Positions 35,931 to 50,229 of a DNA stretch of 64,000 nt are shown here, one piece after another. Within the stretch, counting starts at the first letter, position 1, and each line of letters begins with the position of its first letter. This stretch comes from Cyrtodaria siliqua (Eukaryota > Mollusca > Bivalvia > Adapedonta > Hiatellidae): positions 30,384 through 94,383 of the forward strand of contig JAWPHD010010368.1 in assembly GCA_037043455.1 (NCBI GenBank), given 5' to 3'. The notes below the pieces were generated by a model. The model was not told the DNA's origin and made no database searches. It saw only the letters and a program-made list of their open reading frames with translations. A program made the position numbers and the translations under genes.

Positions 35931-38900
35931 ATGGACTTTAGACTTGACAAGACAGTAGTCTATGAATACACATTAAAGCGACGTTAGACTTCACAAGACA
36001 GTAGTGGATGAATATGCATGCAAGGGACGTTAGACTTGACCAGACAGTAGAGGATGAATATCCAGGAAGGGGACGTTCGTCTTGACCAGACAGTAGTCAA
36101 TGAATATACATGAAAGGGACGTCAGACTTGACAAGACAGTAGTGTATGTATATACATTAAAGGGACGTTAGACTTGACTAGACAGTAGTGGATGAATATA
36201 CGCGATAGGTTACGTTAGACTTGACAAGACAGTAGTGTATGAATATACATTAAAGGGACGCTAGACTTGACAAGACAGTAGTGTATGAATATACGTGACA
36301 GGGACGTTAGACTTGACAAGACAGTAGTGTATGAATATACATTAAAGGGACGCTAGACTTGACAAGACTGTAGTGTATGAATATACATGAAATGGACTTT
36401 AGACTTGACATGACAGTAGTGTATGAATACACATTAAAGGGGCGTTAGATTTGACAAGACAGTAGTGGATGAATATACATGAAAGGGACGTTAAACTTGA
36501 CCAGCCAGTATTTTATGAATATACATGAAAGGGATGTTAGACTTGACAAGACAGTAGTGTATGAATATACATTAAAGGGATGTTAGACTTGACAAGACAG
36601 TAGTGGATGAATATACATTAAAGGGATATTAGACATGACAAGACAGTAGTGGATGAATATACATGAAAGGTTCGTTATACTTGACAAGACAGTAGTGGAT
36701 GAATATACATGAAAGGGACTTCAGACTTGACAAGACTTTACTAGATGAATATACACTAAAGGGACGTTATACTTGGCAATACAGTAGTGGATGTATATAC
36801 ATTAAAGGAAAGTCAGACTTTGCAAGACAGTAGTGGATTAATATACATGAAAGGGACGTAAGACTTGGCGAGGCCGTAGTGGATGAATGTACGCAAAATG
36901 GACGTTAAACTTGGCTAGACAGTAGTGGGTGAATATACGCAAAAGGGAGTTACACTTGGCAAGACAGTATTGGATGTATAAACGTGAAAGGGACGTTATA
37001 CTTGGCAAGACAGTAGCGGATAAACAAACGTGAAAGGGACGTTAGAATTGGCGAGATAGTAGTGGATGATTGTACGCAAAAGGGACGTTAAACTTGGCAA
37101 GACAGTAGTGGATGAAAATACGCAAAAGGGACGTTAATCTTGGCAAGACATTGAATGAATAAACGTGAAAGAGACGTTAGACTTTGCAAGACAGTAGTGT
37201 ATGAATATACGTGAAAGGGACGTTAGACTCGGCAAAACAGTAGTGGATGAATATACGTGAAAGAGACGTTATACTTTGTAAGACAGTAGTGAATGTAAAT
37301 ACATGAAAGGGACTTTAGCCTTGAGAAGACAGTAGAGGATGAATATACGTGAAAGGGTCGTTAGACTTGACAAGACAGTATATGATGAATATACATGAAA
37401 GGGACGTTAGACTTGACAAGACAGTAGTGTATGAATATACATGAAAGGGACGTTAGACTAGACAAGACAATAGTGTATGAACATACATTAAAGGGACATT
37501 AGACTTGACAATACAGTTGTGCATGAATATAAGTGAAAGTGACGTTAGACTTGACAAGACAGTAGTGTGTGAATATACATGAAAGGGACGTTAGACTTGA
37601 CAAGACAGTAGTGTATGAATATACATGAATATGAAGTTAGACTTGACAAGACAGTAGTGTATCAATACACATTAAAGCGACGTTAGACTTGACAAGACAG
37701 TAGTGGATGAATATACATGCAAGGGACGTTAGACTTGACAAGACAGTAGTGGATGAATATCCATGAAGGGGACGTTAGTCTTGACCAGACAGTAGTGGAT
37801 GAATATACATGAAAGGGACGTTAGCCTTGACAAGACAGTAGTGTATGTATATACATTAAAGGGACTTAGACTTGACTAGACAGTAGTGGGTGAATATCCA
37901 TGAAAGGGACGTTAGACTTGACCAGACAATATTGGATGAATAAACATGAACTTGACAAGACGGTAGTGTATGAATATACATGAAATGGACTTCAGACTTG
38001 ACAAGACAGTAATGTACGAATATACATGAAAGGGACGTTAGACTTGACAAAACAGTAGTGGATGAATATCCATGAAAGGGACTTTAGACTTGACAATAGA
38101 GTAGCGGATTAATAGACGTGAAAGGGACGTTATACTTGACAAGACAGTAGTGGATGTATATACGTGAAAGGGACGTAAGCCTTGACAAGACAGTAGTCTA
38201 TGAATATACATGAAAGGGACGTTAGAGTCGACAAGACAGTAGTCTATGAATATACGCGATAGGTTACGTTAGACTTAAGACAATAGTGTATGAATATATA
38301 TTAAAGGGACGTTAGACTTGACAAAACAGTAGTGTATGAATATACACGAAAAATACTTTATTCATGTCAAGATGGTAGTGTATGAATATACATTAAAGGG
38401 ACTTAGGCTTGACAAGACTGTAGTGTATGAATATACAAGAAATGAACTTTAGACTTGACAAGACAGTAGTGTATGAATACACATTAAAGGGACGTTAGAT
38501 TTGACAAGACAGTAGTGGCTGAATATACATGAAAGGGGCGTTAGACTTGACAAGGCAGTAGTGGATGAATACATGAAAGGGATTTCAGACTTGACAAGAC
38601 AATAGTGTATGAATATACATTACAGGGACGTTAGACTTGACAAGACAATAGTGTATGAATATCCATGAAAGGGACGTTAGACTTGACCAGACAGTAGTGG
38701 ATGAATATACATGAAAAGGACTTCAGACTTGACAAGACAGTAGTGTATGAATATACATTAAAGGGATTTTAGACCTGACAAGACAGTAGGGTGTGAATAT
38801 ACATGAAAGCTACTTTAGACTCGACAAGACAGTAGTGGATGAATATACATGAAAGGGAAGTTAGACTTGGCGAGACATTATTGGATTAATATACATGAAA

Positions 38901-41900
38901 GGGAAGTTAGACTTAGCGAGACAGTAGTGGATGAATGTGAATGAAAGGGACGCTAGACTTGGCGAGACATTAGTGGATTAATATACATGAAAGGGAAGTT
39001 AGACTTGGCGAGACAGTAGTGGATGAATGTACATGAAAGGGACGTTAAACTTGGCGAGACAGTAGTGGATTAATATACATGAAAGGGAAGTTAGGCTTGG
39101 CGAGACAGTAGTGGATGAATATACATGAAAGGGAAGCTAGACTTGGCGAGACAGTAGTGGATGAATGTACATGAAAGGGACGTTAAACTTGACAAGACAG
39201 TAGTGGAATAATACACGTAAAAGAGAAAATAGACTTGGCAAGACAGTAGTGGATGAATACACGTAAGAGAGACGTTAAACTTGGCAAGAAAGTAGTGGAT
39301 GAATATACATGAAAGGGACGTTAGACTTGGCGAGACAGTAGTGGATGAATGTACATGCAAGGGACGTTAAACTTGGCAAGACCGTAGTGTATGAATATAC
39401 ATGAAAGTGACGTTAAACTTGTCAAGACAGTAGTGGATGAATATATATTAAAGGTACGTTAAACTTGGCAAGACAGTAGTGGATGTATATACATTAAAGG
39501 GATGTTAGACATGGCGAGACAGTAGTGGATGAATGTACGCAAAAGGAACGTTAAACTTGGCAAGACAGTAGTGGATGAATATACGCAAAAGCGACGTCTA
39601 ACTTGGCAAGACAGTATTGGATGAATAAACGTGAAAGGGACGTTAGACTTGGCAAGACAGTAGTGGATGAATATACGCAAAATGGACGTTAAACTTGGCA
39701 AGACAGTAGTGGATGAATAAACGTGAAAGGCACGTTAGACTTGGCGAGACAGTAGTGGATGAATGTACGCAAAAGGGACGTTAAACTTGGCAAGACAGTA
39801 GTAGATGAATATACGCAAAAGGGACGTTAAACTTAAAAAGACAGTATTGGATGAATAAACGTGAAAGGGACGTTAAACTGTTCAAGACGGTATTGGATGA
39901 ATAAACGTTAAAGAGACGTTAGACTTTGCAAGACAGTAGTGGATGAATATAAGTGAAAGGGACGTTTGACTCGGCAAGACAGTAGTGGATGAATATACGT
40001 GAAAGAGACGTTATACTTTGTAAGACAGTATTGGATGAATATACATGAAAGGGACTTTAGACTTGACAAGACAGTAGTGGATGAATATACATGAAAGGGA
40101 CGTTAGACTTGACAAGCAGTAGTGTATGAATATACATGAAAGGGACTTTATACTTGACAAGAGAGTAGTGGATTAATACAATGAAAGCGACGTTAGACTT
40201 GACAAGACAGTAGTGAATGAATATACGTAAGAGAGACGTTAAACTTGGCAAGAAAGTAGTGGATGAATATACATGAAAGGGACGTTAGACTTGGCGAGAC
40301 AGTAGTGGATGAATGTACATGCAAGGGACGTTAAACTTGGCAAGACCGTAGTGTATGAATATACATGAAAGTGACGTTAAACTTGTCAAGACAGTAGTGG
40401 ATGAATATATATTAAAGGTACGTTAAACTTGGCAAGACAGTAGTGGATGTATATACATTAAAGGGATGTTAGACATGGCGAGACAGTAGTGGATGAATGT
40501 ACGCAAAAGGAACGTTAAACTTGGCAAGACAGTAGTGGATGAATATACGCAAAAGCGACGTCTAACTTGGCAAGACAGTATTGGATGAATAAACGTGAAA
40601 GGGACGTTAGACTTGGCAAGACAGTAGTGGATGAATATACGCAAAAGGGACGTTAAACTTGGCAAGACAGTAGTGGATGAATAAACGTGAAAGGCACGTT
40701 AGACTTTGCGAGACAGTAGTGGATGAATGTACGCAAAAGGGACGTTAGACTTTGCAAGACAGTAGTGGATGAATATAAGTGAAAGGGACGTTTGACTCGG
40801 CAAGACAGTAGTGGATGAATATACGTGAAAGAGACGTTATACTTTGTAAGACAGTATTGGATGAATATACATGAAAGGGACGTTAGACTTGACAAGCAGT
40901 AGTGTATGAATATACATGAAAGGGACTTTATACTTGACAAGAGAGTAGTCGATGAATATACGTGAAAGGGACGTTAGACTTGACAAGACAGTAGTGGATG
41001 AATATAAGTGAAAGGGACGTTTGACTCGGCAAGACAGTAGTGGATGAATATACGTGAAAGAGACGTTATACGTTGTAAGACAGTATTGGATGAATATACA
41101 TGAAAGGGACTTTAGACTTGACAAGACAGTAGTGGATGAATATACATGAAAGGGACGTTAGACTTGACAAGCAGTAGTGTATGAATATACATGAAAGGGA
41201 CTTTATACTTGACAAGAGAGTAGTGAATTAATACAATGAAAGGGACGTTAGACTTGACAAGCAGTAGTGTATGAATATACATGAAAGGGACTTTATACTT
41301 GACAAGAGAGTAGTGGATTAATATAGGTAAAAGGGACGTTAGAATTGACAAGACAGTAGTGGATGAATATACGTGAAAGGGACGTTAGACTTGACAAGAC
41401 AGTAGTGTATGAATATACATGAAAGGGACTTTATTCTTGACAAGACAGTAGTGTATGAATATACATTAAAGGTACGTTAGACTTGACAAGACAGTAGTGT
41501 ATGAATATACATGAAATGGACTTTAGACTTGACAAGACAGTAGTTTATGAATACACATTATTGGGACATTAGACTTGACAAGACAGTAGTGGATGAATAT
41601 ACTTGAAAGGGACGTTAAACTTGACCAGCAGGATTTTATGAATTTACATGAAAGGGATGTTAGACTTGACAAGACAGTAGTGTATGAATATACGTGAAAG
41701 GGACGTTAGACTTTGTAAAACAGTATTGGATGAATATACATGAAAGGGACTTTAGACTTGACAAGACAGTAGTGGATGAATATACATGAAAGGGACGTTA
41801 GACTTGACAAGCAGTAGTGTATGAATATACATGAAAGGGACTTTATACTTGACAAGAGAGCAGTGGATTAATACAATGAAAGCGACGTTAGACTTGACAA

Positions 41901-44900
41901 GACATTAGGGGATGAATATATGTGAAAGTGACGTTAGACTTGACAAGACAGTAGTGGATGAATATACGTGAAAGGGACGTTAGACTTGACAAGACAGTAG
42001 TGTATGAATATACATGAAAGGGACTTTATTCTTGACAAGACAGTAGTGTATGAATATACATTAAAGGTACGTTAGACTTGACAAGACAGTAGTGTATGAA
42101 TATACATGAAAGGGACTTTATTCTTGACAAGACAGTAGTGTATGAATATACATTAAAGGTACGTTAGACTTGACAAGACAATAGTGTATGAATATACATT
42201 ACAGGGACGTTAGACTTGACAAGACAGTAGTGTATGAATATCCATGAAAGGGACGTTAGACTTGACCAGACAGTAGTGGATGAATATACATGAAAAGGAC
42301 TTCAGACTTGACAAGACAGTAGTGTATGAATATACATTAAAGGGATTTTAGACCTGACAAGACAGTAGGGTGTGAATATACATGAAAGCTACTTTAGACT
42401 CGACAAGACAGTAGTGGATGAATATACATGAAAGGGAAGTTAGACTTGGCGAGACATTATTGGATTAATATACATGAAAGGGAAGTTAGACTTAGCGAGA
42501 CAGTAGTGGATGAATGTGAATGAAAGGGACGTTAGACTTGGCGAGACATTAGTGGATTAATATACATGAAAGGGAAGTTAGACTTGGCGAGACAGTAGTG
42601 GATGAATGTACATGAAAGGGACGTTAAACTTGGCGAGACAGTAGTGGATTAATATACATGAAAGGGAAGTTAGGCTTGGCGAGACAGTAGTGGATGAATA
42701 TACATGAAAGGGAAGCTAGACTTGGCGAGACAGTAGTGGATGAATGTACATGAAAGGGACGTTAAACTTGACAAGACAGTAGTGGAATAATACATGTAAA
42801 AGAGATAATAGACTTGGCAAGACAGTAGTGGATGAATACACGTAAGAGAGACGTTAAACTTGGCAAGAAAGTAGTGGATGAATATACATGAAAGGGACGT
42901 TAGACTTGGCGAGGCAGTAGTGGATGAATATACATGAAAGTGACGTTAAACTTGTCAAGACAGTAGTGGATGAATATATATTAAAGGTACGTTAAACTTG
43001 GCAAGACAGTAGTGGATGTATATACATTAAAGGGATGTTAGACATGGCGAGACAGTAGTGGATGAATGTACGCAAAAGGAACGTTAAACTTGGCAAGACA
43101 GTAGTGGATGAATATACGCAAAAGCGACGTCTAACTTGGCAAGACAGTATTGGATGAATAAACGTGAAAGGGACGTTAGACTTGGCAAGACAGTAGTGGA
43201 TGAATATACGCAAAAGGGACGTTAAACTTGGCAAGACAGTAGTGGATGAATAAACGTGAAAGGCACGTTAGACTTTGCGAGACAGTAGTGGATGAATGTA
43301 CGCAAAAGGGACGTTAGACTTTGCAAGACAGAAGTGGATGAATATAAGTGAAAGGGACGTTTGACTCGGCAAGACAGTAGTGGATGAATATACGTGAAAG
43401 AGACGTTATACTTTGTAAGACAGTATTGGATGAATATACATGAAAGGGACTTTAGACTTGACAAGACAGTAGTGGATGAATATACATGAAAGGGAAGTTA
43501 GACTTGACAAGACAGTAGTGTATGAATATACATGAAAGGGACTTTATACTTGACAAGAGAGTAGTGGATTAATACAATGAAAGCGACGTTAGACTTGACA
43601 AGACAGTAGTGGATGAATATACATGAAAGGGACGTTAGACTTGACAAGACAGTAGTGGATGAATATACATGAAAGGGACGTTAGACTTGACAAGACAGTA
43701 GTGGATGAATATACATGAAAGGGACTTTAGACTTGACAAGACAGTAGTGGATGAATATACATGAAAGGGACCTTAGACTTGACAAGAGAGTAGTGGATTA
43801 ATACAATGAAAGCGACTTTAGACTTGACAAGACAGTAGTGGATGAATATACATGAAAGGGACTTTATACTTGACAAGAGAGTAGTGGATTAATACAATGA
43901 AAGCGACTTTAGACTTGACAAGACAGTAGTGGATGAATATACATGAAAGGGACTTTAGACTTGACAAGACAGTAGTGGATGAATATACATGAAAGGGACC
44001 TTAGACTTGACAAGACAGTAGTGGATTAATACAATGAAAGCGACTTTAGACTTGACAAGACAGTAGTGTATGAATATACATGAAAGGGACTTTATACTTG
44101 ACAAGAGAGTAGTGGATTAATACAATGAAAGCGACTTTAGACTTGACAAGACAGTAGTGGATGAATATACATGAAAGGGACGTTAGACTTGACAAGACAG
44201 TAGTGGATGAATATACATGAAAGGGACGTTAGACTTGACAAGACAGTAGTGGATGAATATACATGAAAGGGACTTTAGACTTGACAAGACAGTAGTGGAT
44301 GAATATACATGAAAGGGACGTTAGACTTGACAAGACAGTAGTGGATGAATATACATGAAAGGGACGTTAGACTTGACAAGACAGTAGTGGATGAATATAC
44401 ATGAAAGGGACTTTAGACTTGACAAGACAGTAGTGGATGAATATACATGAAAGGGACGTTAGACTTGACAAGACAGTAGTGGATGAATATACATGAAAGG
44501 GACGTTAGACTTGACAAGCAGTAGTGTATGAATATACATGAAAGGGACTTTATACTTGATAAGAGAGTAGTCGATGAATTTACGTGAAAGGGACGTTAGA
44601 CTTGACAAGACAGTAGTGGATGAATATACATGAAAGGGACTTTATACTTGACAAGAGAGTAGTGGATTAATATAGGTAAAAGGGACGTTAGAATTGACAA
44701 GACAGTAGTGGATGAATATACGTAAAAGGGACGTTAGACTTGACAAGACAGTAGTGTATGAATATACATGAAAGGGACTTTATTCTTGACAAGACAGTAG
44801 TGTATGAATATACATTAAAGGTACGTTAGACTTGACAAGACAGTAGTGTATGAATATACATGAAATGGACTTTAGACTTGACAAGACAGTAGTTTATGAA

Positions 44901-47900
44901 TACACATTAAAGGGACGTTAGACTTGACAAGACAGTAGTGGATGAATATACTTGAAAGGGACGTTAAACTTGACCAGCAGGATTTTATGAATTTACATGA
45001 AAGGGATGTTAGACTTGACAAGACAGTAGTGGATGAATATACGTGAAAGGGACGTTAGACTTTGTAAGACAGTATTGGATGAATATACATGAAAGGGACT
45101 TTAGACTTGACAAGACAGTAGTGGATGAATATACATGAAAGGGACGTTAGACTTGACAAGCAGTAGTGTATGAATATACATGAAAGGGACTTTATACTTG
45201 ACAAGAGAGCAGTGGATTAATACAATGAAAGCGACGTTAGACTTGACAAGACATTAGGGGATGAATATATGTGAAAGTGACGTTAGACTTGACAAGACAG
45301 TAGTGTATGAATATACGTGAAAGGGACGTTAGACTTGACAAGACAGTAGTGTATGAATATACATGAAAGGGACTTTATTCTTGACAAGACAGTAGTGTAT
45401 GAATATACATTAAAGGTACGTTAGACTTGACAAGACAGTAGTGTATGAATATACATGAAAGGGACTTTATTCTTGACAAGACAGTAGTGTATGAATATAC
45501 ATTAAAGGTACGTTAGACTTGACAAGACAGTAGTGTATGAATATGCATGAAAGGGACTTTATTCTTGACAAGACAGTAGTGTATGAATATACATTAAAGG
45601 GACGTTAGACTTGACAAGACAGTAGTGTATGAATATACATGAAAGGGACTTTATTCTTGACAAGACAGTAGTGTATGAATATACATTAAAGGTACGTTAG
45701 ACTTGACAAGACAGTAGTGTATGAATATGCATGAAATGGACTTTAGACTTGACAAGACAGTAGTGTATGAATATACGTGAAAGGGACGTTAGACTTGACA
45801 AGACAGTAGTGGATGAATATAAGTGAAAGGGACGTTTGACTCGGCAAGACAGTAGTGGATGAATATACGTGAAAGAGACGTTATACGTTGTAAGACAGTA
45901 TTGGATGAATATACATGAAAGGGACTTTAGACTTGACAAGACAGTAGTGGATGAATATACATGAAAGGGACGTTAGACTTGACAAGCAGTAGTGTATGAA
46001 TATACATGAAAGGGACTTTATACTTGACAAGAGAGTAGTGGATTAATACAATGAAAGGGACGTTAGACTTGACAAGCAGTAGTGTATGAATATACATGAA
46101 AGGGACTTTATACTTGACAAGAGAGTAGTGGATTAATATAGGTAAAAGGGACGTTAGAATTGACAAGACAGTAGTGGATGAATATACGTGAAAGGGACGT
46201 TAGACTGGACAAGACAGTAGTGTATGAATATACGTGAAAGGGACTTTATTCTTGACAAGACAGTAGTGTATGAATATACATGAAAGGGACTTTATTCTTG
46301 ACAAGACAGTAGTGTATGAATATACATTAAAGGTACGTTAGACTTGACAAGACAGTAGTGTATGAATATACATGAAATGGACTTTAGACTTGACAAGACA
46401 GTAGTTTATGAATACACATTAAAGGGACGTTAGACTTGACAAGACAGTAGTGGATGCATATACTTGAAAGGGACGTTAAACTTGACCAGCAGGATTTTAT
46501 GAATTTACATGAAAGGGATGTTAGACTTGACAAGACAGTAGTGGATGAATATACGTGAAAGGGACGTTAGACTTTGTAAGACAGTATTGGATGAATATAC
46601 GTGAAAGGGACGTTTGACTCGGCAAGACAGTAGTGGATGAATATACGTGAAAGGGACGTTTGACTCGGCAAGACAGTAGTGGATGAATATACGTGAAAGG
46701 GACGTTTGACTCGGCAAGACAGTATTGGATGAATATACATGAAAGGGACTTTAGACTTGACAAGACAGTAGTGGATGAATATACATGAAAGGGACGTTAG
46801 ACTTGACAAGCAGTAGTGTATGAATATACATGAAAGGGACTTTATACTTGACAAGAGAGCAGTGGATTAATACAATGAAAGCGACGTTAGACTTGACAGG
46901 ACATTAGGGGATGAATATATGTGAAAGTGACGTTAGACTTGACAAGACAGTAGTGTATGAATATACGTGTAAGGGACGTTAGACTTGACAAGACAGTAGT
47001 GTATGAATATACATGAAAGGGACTTTATTCTTGACAAGACAGTAGTGTATGAATATACATTAAAGGTACGTTAGACTTGACAAGACAGTAGTGTATGAAT
47101 ATCCATGAAATGGACTTTAGACTTGACAAGACAGTAGTGTATGAATATGCATGAAATGGACTTTAGACTTGACAAGACAGTAGTGTATGAATATACGTGA
47201 AATGGACTTTAGACTTGACAAGACAGTAGTGTATGAATATGCATGAAATGGACTTTAGACTTGACAAGACAGTAGTGTATGAATATACGTGAAAGGGACG
47301 TTAGACTTGACAAGACAGTAGTGGATGGATATGCATGAAATGGACTTTAGACTTGACAAGACAGTAGTGTATGAATATACATGAAATGGACTTTAGACTT
47401 GACAAGACAGTAGTGTATGAATATGCATGAAATGGACTTTAGACTTGACAAGACAGTAGTGTATGAATATACGTGAAAGGGACGTTAGACTTGACAATAC
47501 AGTAGTGGATGGATATGCATGAAAGGGACTTCAAACTTGACAAGACAGTAGTGTATGAATATACATTAAAGGGACGTTAGACTTGACAAGACAGTAGTGT
47601 ATGAATATACATGAAAGGGACTTTATTCTTGACAAGACAGTAGTGTATGAATATACATTAAAGGTACGTTAGACTTGACAAGACAGTAGTGTATGAATAT
47701 ACGTGGAAGGGACGTTAGACTTGACAAGACAGTAGTGTATGAATATACATTAAAGGTACGTTAGACTTGACAAGACAGTAGTGTATGAATATGCATGAAA
47801 TGGACTTTAGACTTGACAAGACAGTAGTGTATGAATACACATTAAAGGGACGTTAGCTTGACAAGACAGTAGTGGATGAATATATTTGAAAGGGACGTTA

Positions 47901-48735
47901 AACTTGACCAGCCAGTATTTTATGAATATACATGAAAGGGACTTTATTCTTGACAAGACAGTAGTGTATGAATATACATTAAAGGTACGTTAGACTTGAC
48001 AAGACAGTAGTGTATGAATATACGTGAAAGGGACTTTATTCTTGACAAGACAGTAGTGTTTGAATATACATTAAAGGTACGTTAGACTTGACAAGACAGT
48101 AGTGTATGAATATGCATGAAATGGACTTTAGACTTGACAAGACAGTAGTGTATGAATACACATTAAAGGGACGTTAGCTTGACAAGACAGTAGTGGATGA
48201 ATATATTTGAAAGGGACGTTAAACTTGACCAGCCAGTATTTTATGAATATACATGAAAGGGATGTTAGACTTGACAAGACAGTAGTGTATGAATACACAT
48301 TAAAGGGACGTTAGCTTGACAAGACAGTAGTGGATGAATATATTTGAAAGGGACGTTAAACTTGACCAGCCAGTATTTTATGAATATACGTGAAAGGGAC
48401 GTTAGATTTGACAAGACAGTAGTGGATGGATATGCATAAAAGGGACTTCAAACTTGCCAAGACATTAGTGTATGAATATACATTAAAGAGACGTTAGACT
48501 TGACAAGACAGTAGTGTATGAATATACATGAAAGGGACGTTAGACTTGACAAGACAGTAGTGTATGAATATACATGAAAGGGACCTTAGACTTGACAAAA
48601 CTGTAGTGTATGAATATACATTAAATGTACGTTATACTTGGCAAGAATGTAGTGGGAAGATATACATGAACTGAACGTTAGACTTGACAAGACAGTAGTG
48701 GATAAATATACATGAAAGGGGCGTTATACTTGGCA
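35931..48735. repeat. 46-bp satellite array, right block (about 278 monomers)
   Basis: The same 46-bp unit with more divergence at first (35.9-38.6 kb), then large duplicated blocks. A landmark (cgcaaaaggaacgtt then gcaaaagcgacgtctaac) recurs at about 39.54, 40.50 and 43.07 kb. Another (ttgaccagcaggatttta) lies at 41621, 44970 and 46482, and a third (taatataggtaaaagg) at about 41318, 44660 and 46134. Regions 43.6-44.5 kb show a 138-bp trimer of two gacgtta and one gacttta monomer. The array ends at about 48735, where gcaagtcatcaggtg departs from the unit. Confidence 0.97.
38607..43235. repeat. Block-level duplications in the right array
   Basis: About 1.1 kb from 38607 (opening with tgaatatacattacaggg) is repeated from about 42180. 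The section at about 39.29-39.74 kb is also repeated 964 bp downstream (about 21 monomers), and again 2569 bp after that. The spacings are near multiples of 46, as expected for unequal exchange. Confidence 0.8.
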
Positions 48736-49455
48736 AGTCATCAGGTGTTAGACCAGTCAGGAAGTACTTCCGGGTTGTAGGGTGCTGAAATAGTTCCTTG
48801 AAAGAATCCAAAGTTTCTAGTTTGCATGTGTTTTTCCCAAGATTAGTTTCTATTTCATTGTTAAATCTAACCTGAGGTTAAAGTAGTATGTAGTAAGTAT
48901 TTTACTGTGTTTGTCTGGATTATTTCTTTGGAGAGTATGAGCACAGAGGTTAGGTAGAGATGTGGTTTTGACAGATGTTTATTCAAAATACGCATGGTTT
49001 GAATGAAAGACGCGAAATGTTGAAAAACTGAATCGGTGTTTTATTCCAGATATGGGACCGTTTGCTAGCCAGATGTGTTTAATACACAGAATAAAAGTGT
49101 ATTTAAGCGAACGAATGTTGTGAAACTTGTGACTGATCTCCAAATATAGCCTATATTGCATTGTGTTCAATGGGCTGATTTTCAACGGTCTGACACTATC
49201 AGTGGATGTGTTATTAGGTCTGTGGAGAGATCTATATATTGACTTCAATTCTTTAGATAGTTTATGAAGCAAACAAAGGTCATCAAGGTATAAACAAAAA
49301 CGCTTATAACCTGTACAAGTATATAGTAAGCACTTTCTTTTTCACAATGAAACTAATGACAGGAATTATCGACCAGATCATGTTCAAAGAATTTAAAATT
49401 AGCAGTTCTTATTGTTGCTGTTAAATACATATTTACAGCATCAGCTTGCATGCTT
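48736..49455 (-). other. Unidentified region with a 97-aa minus-strand frame (48979-49272)
   Basis: The frame starts MLHKLSKELKS and ends NHAYFE. It has no motif I recognise, no signal peptide and no membrane segment. Given its surroundings it is as likely to be a retroelement remnant as a host exon. No other feature is seen up to the microsatellite at 49459. Confidence 0.2.
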
Positions 49456-49458
49456 GTG

Positions 49459-49485
49459 TGTGTGTGAGAGAGAGAGAGAGTATTA
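49459..49485. repeat. (TG)n(AG)n microsatellite
   Basis: tgtgtgtgtgtgagagagag and a few more ag units. Confidence 0.85.
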
Positions 49486-49593
49486 TTCTAAAGCTTAATA
49501 CCCCTCTGCCTCTGCCCCATAAGAATTATCCCCAATGACACGTCACGATAGAGTGTGGACTCGATCTAGTTGCAAGATTGATGAGTTGAATCA

Positions 49594-49658
49594 TATGTGT
49601 GTTGTGTTGTGTTGTGTTGTTGTGTTGTGTTGTGTTGTGTTGTGTTGTGTTGTGTTGC
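49594..49658. repeat. (TGTTG)n microsatellite, about 13 units
   Basis: Pentanucleotide gtgtt repeats with one shortened unit near 49619. A minus-strand frame through it gives an HNTTQ repeat, an artefact. Confidence 0.9.
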
Positions 49659-49689
49659 GCCTCTGCTGCTCTTAAATTCTTTTTGCTGT

Positions 49690-50120
49690 GGCATTGAGCT
49701 GACCCGGTGGTGTTAGTCGCTCTCACTCCTAAATGCGTTAACGAGATATGTGGCATACATCCGTTTCGGGGCTGGGTACTCATTTGTGGACTATCCCTTC
49801 CTCCGCGTAGATGCCCCACAGTTTTCCTGGTTCCTATTATTATATGTCCCACTAAACATATATAGCATTGCCCGGACTATAGGCAATACTCCACATACAC
49901 CTGCTGAATATTATTTTAATGGTCGATGGGTAATCGACGTTGCGTTATAAACCTTCTCGCCTCTCAACTCGAATCCCACTGGGAGCTCAACTTGTAAGTG
50001 AGAAAGTGTCGATTTCTTACGGATGGTAGGAGGTATACAGTACTGATTCTTCCCAGGAATAAGGTGGTGGTCCGCCTCAGCAACAAAACAATGACCGTCA
50101 GACATAGCTTAAAATGTACT
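49690..50120. mobile_element. Candidate SINE or SINE pair
   Basis: acccggtggtgttagtcgct at about 49702 could be an A-box-bearing head. At about 49958-50080, ctcgaatcccactgggagct is followed by ttgtaagtgagaaagtgtcg and ggtggtggtccgcctc, wording I associate with tRNA-derived SINE bodies. No tail or target duplication was defined, so this is a weak call. Confidence 0.35.
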
Positions 50121-50229
50121 GAAAAAATGAAAAAACCAAATAAACATACACATCTAACTGCTTCATCTGGAGCTGTACGCGGTGGGCTGGACGAAGGAGA
50201 CGACACCGATTTCAGTCTCTGGACCGTTT

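Noticed and set aside
21184..48735. ttgaca followed by tatgaat in each monomer as a promoter
   Set aside because: It resembles bacterial -35/-10 words but the spacing is about 11 bases instead of 16-18, and the DNA is clearly eukaryotic.
49526..49852. 108-aa minus frame with His-Asn-Thr-Thr-Gln repeats
   Set aside because: It depends on the TGTTG microsatellite; the rest has no motif.
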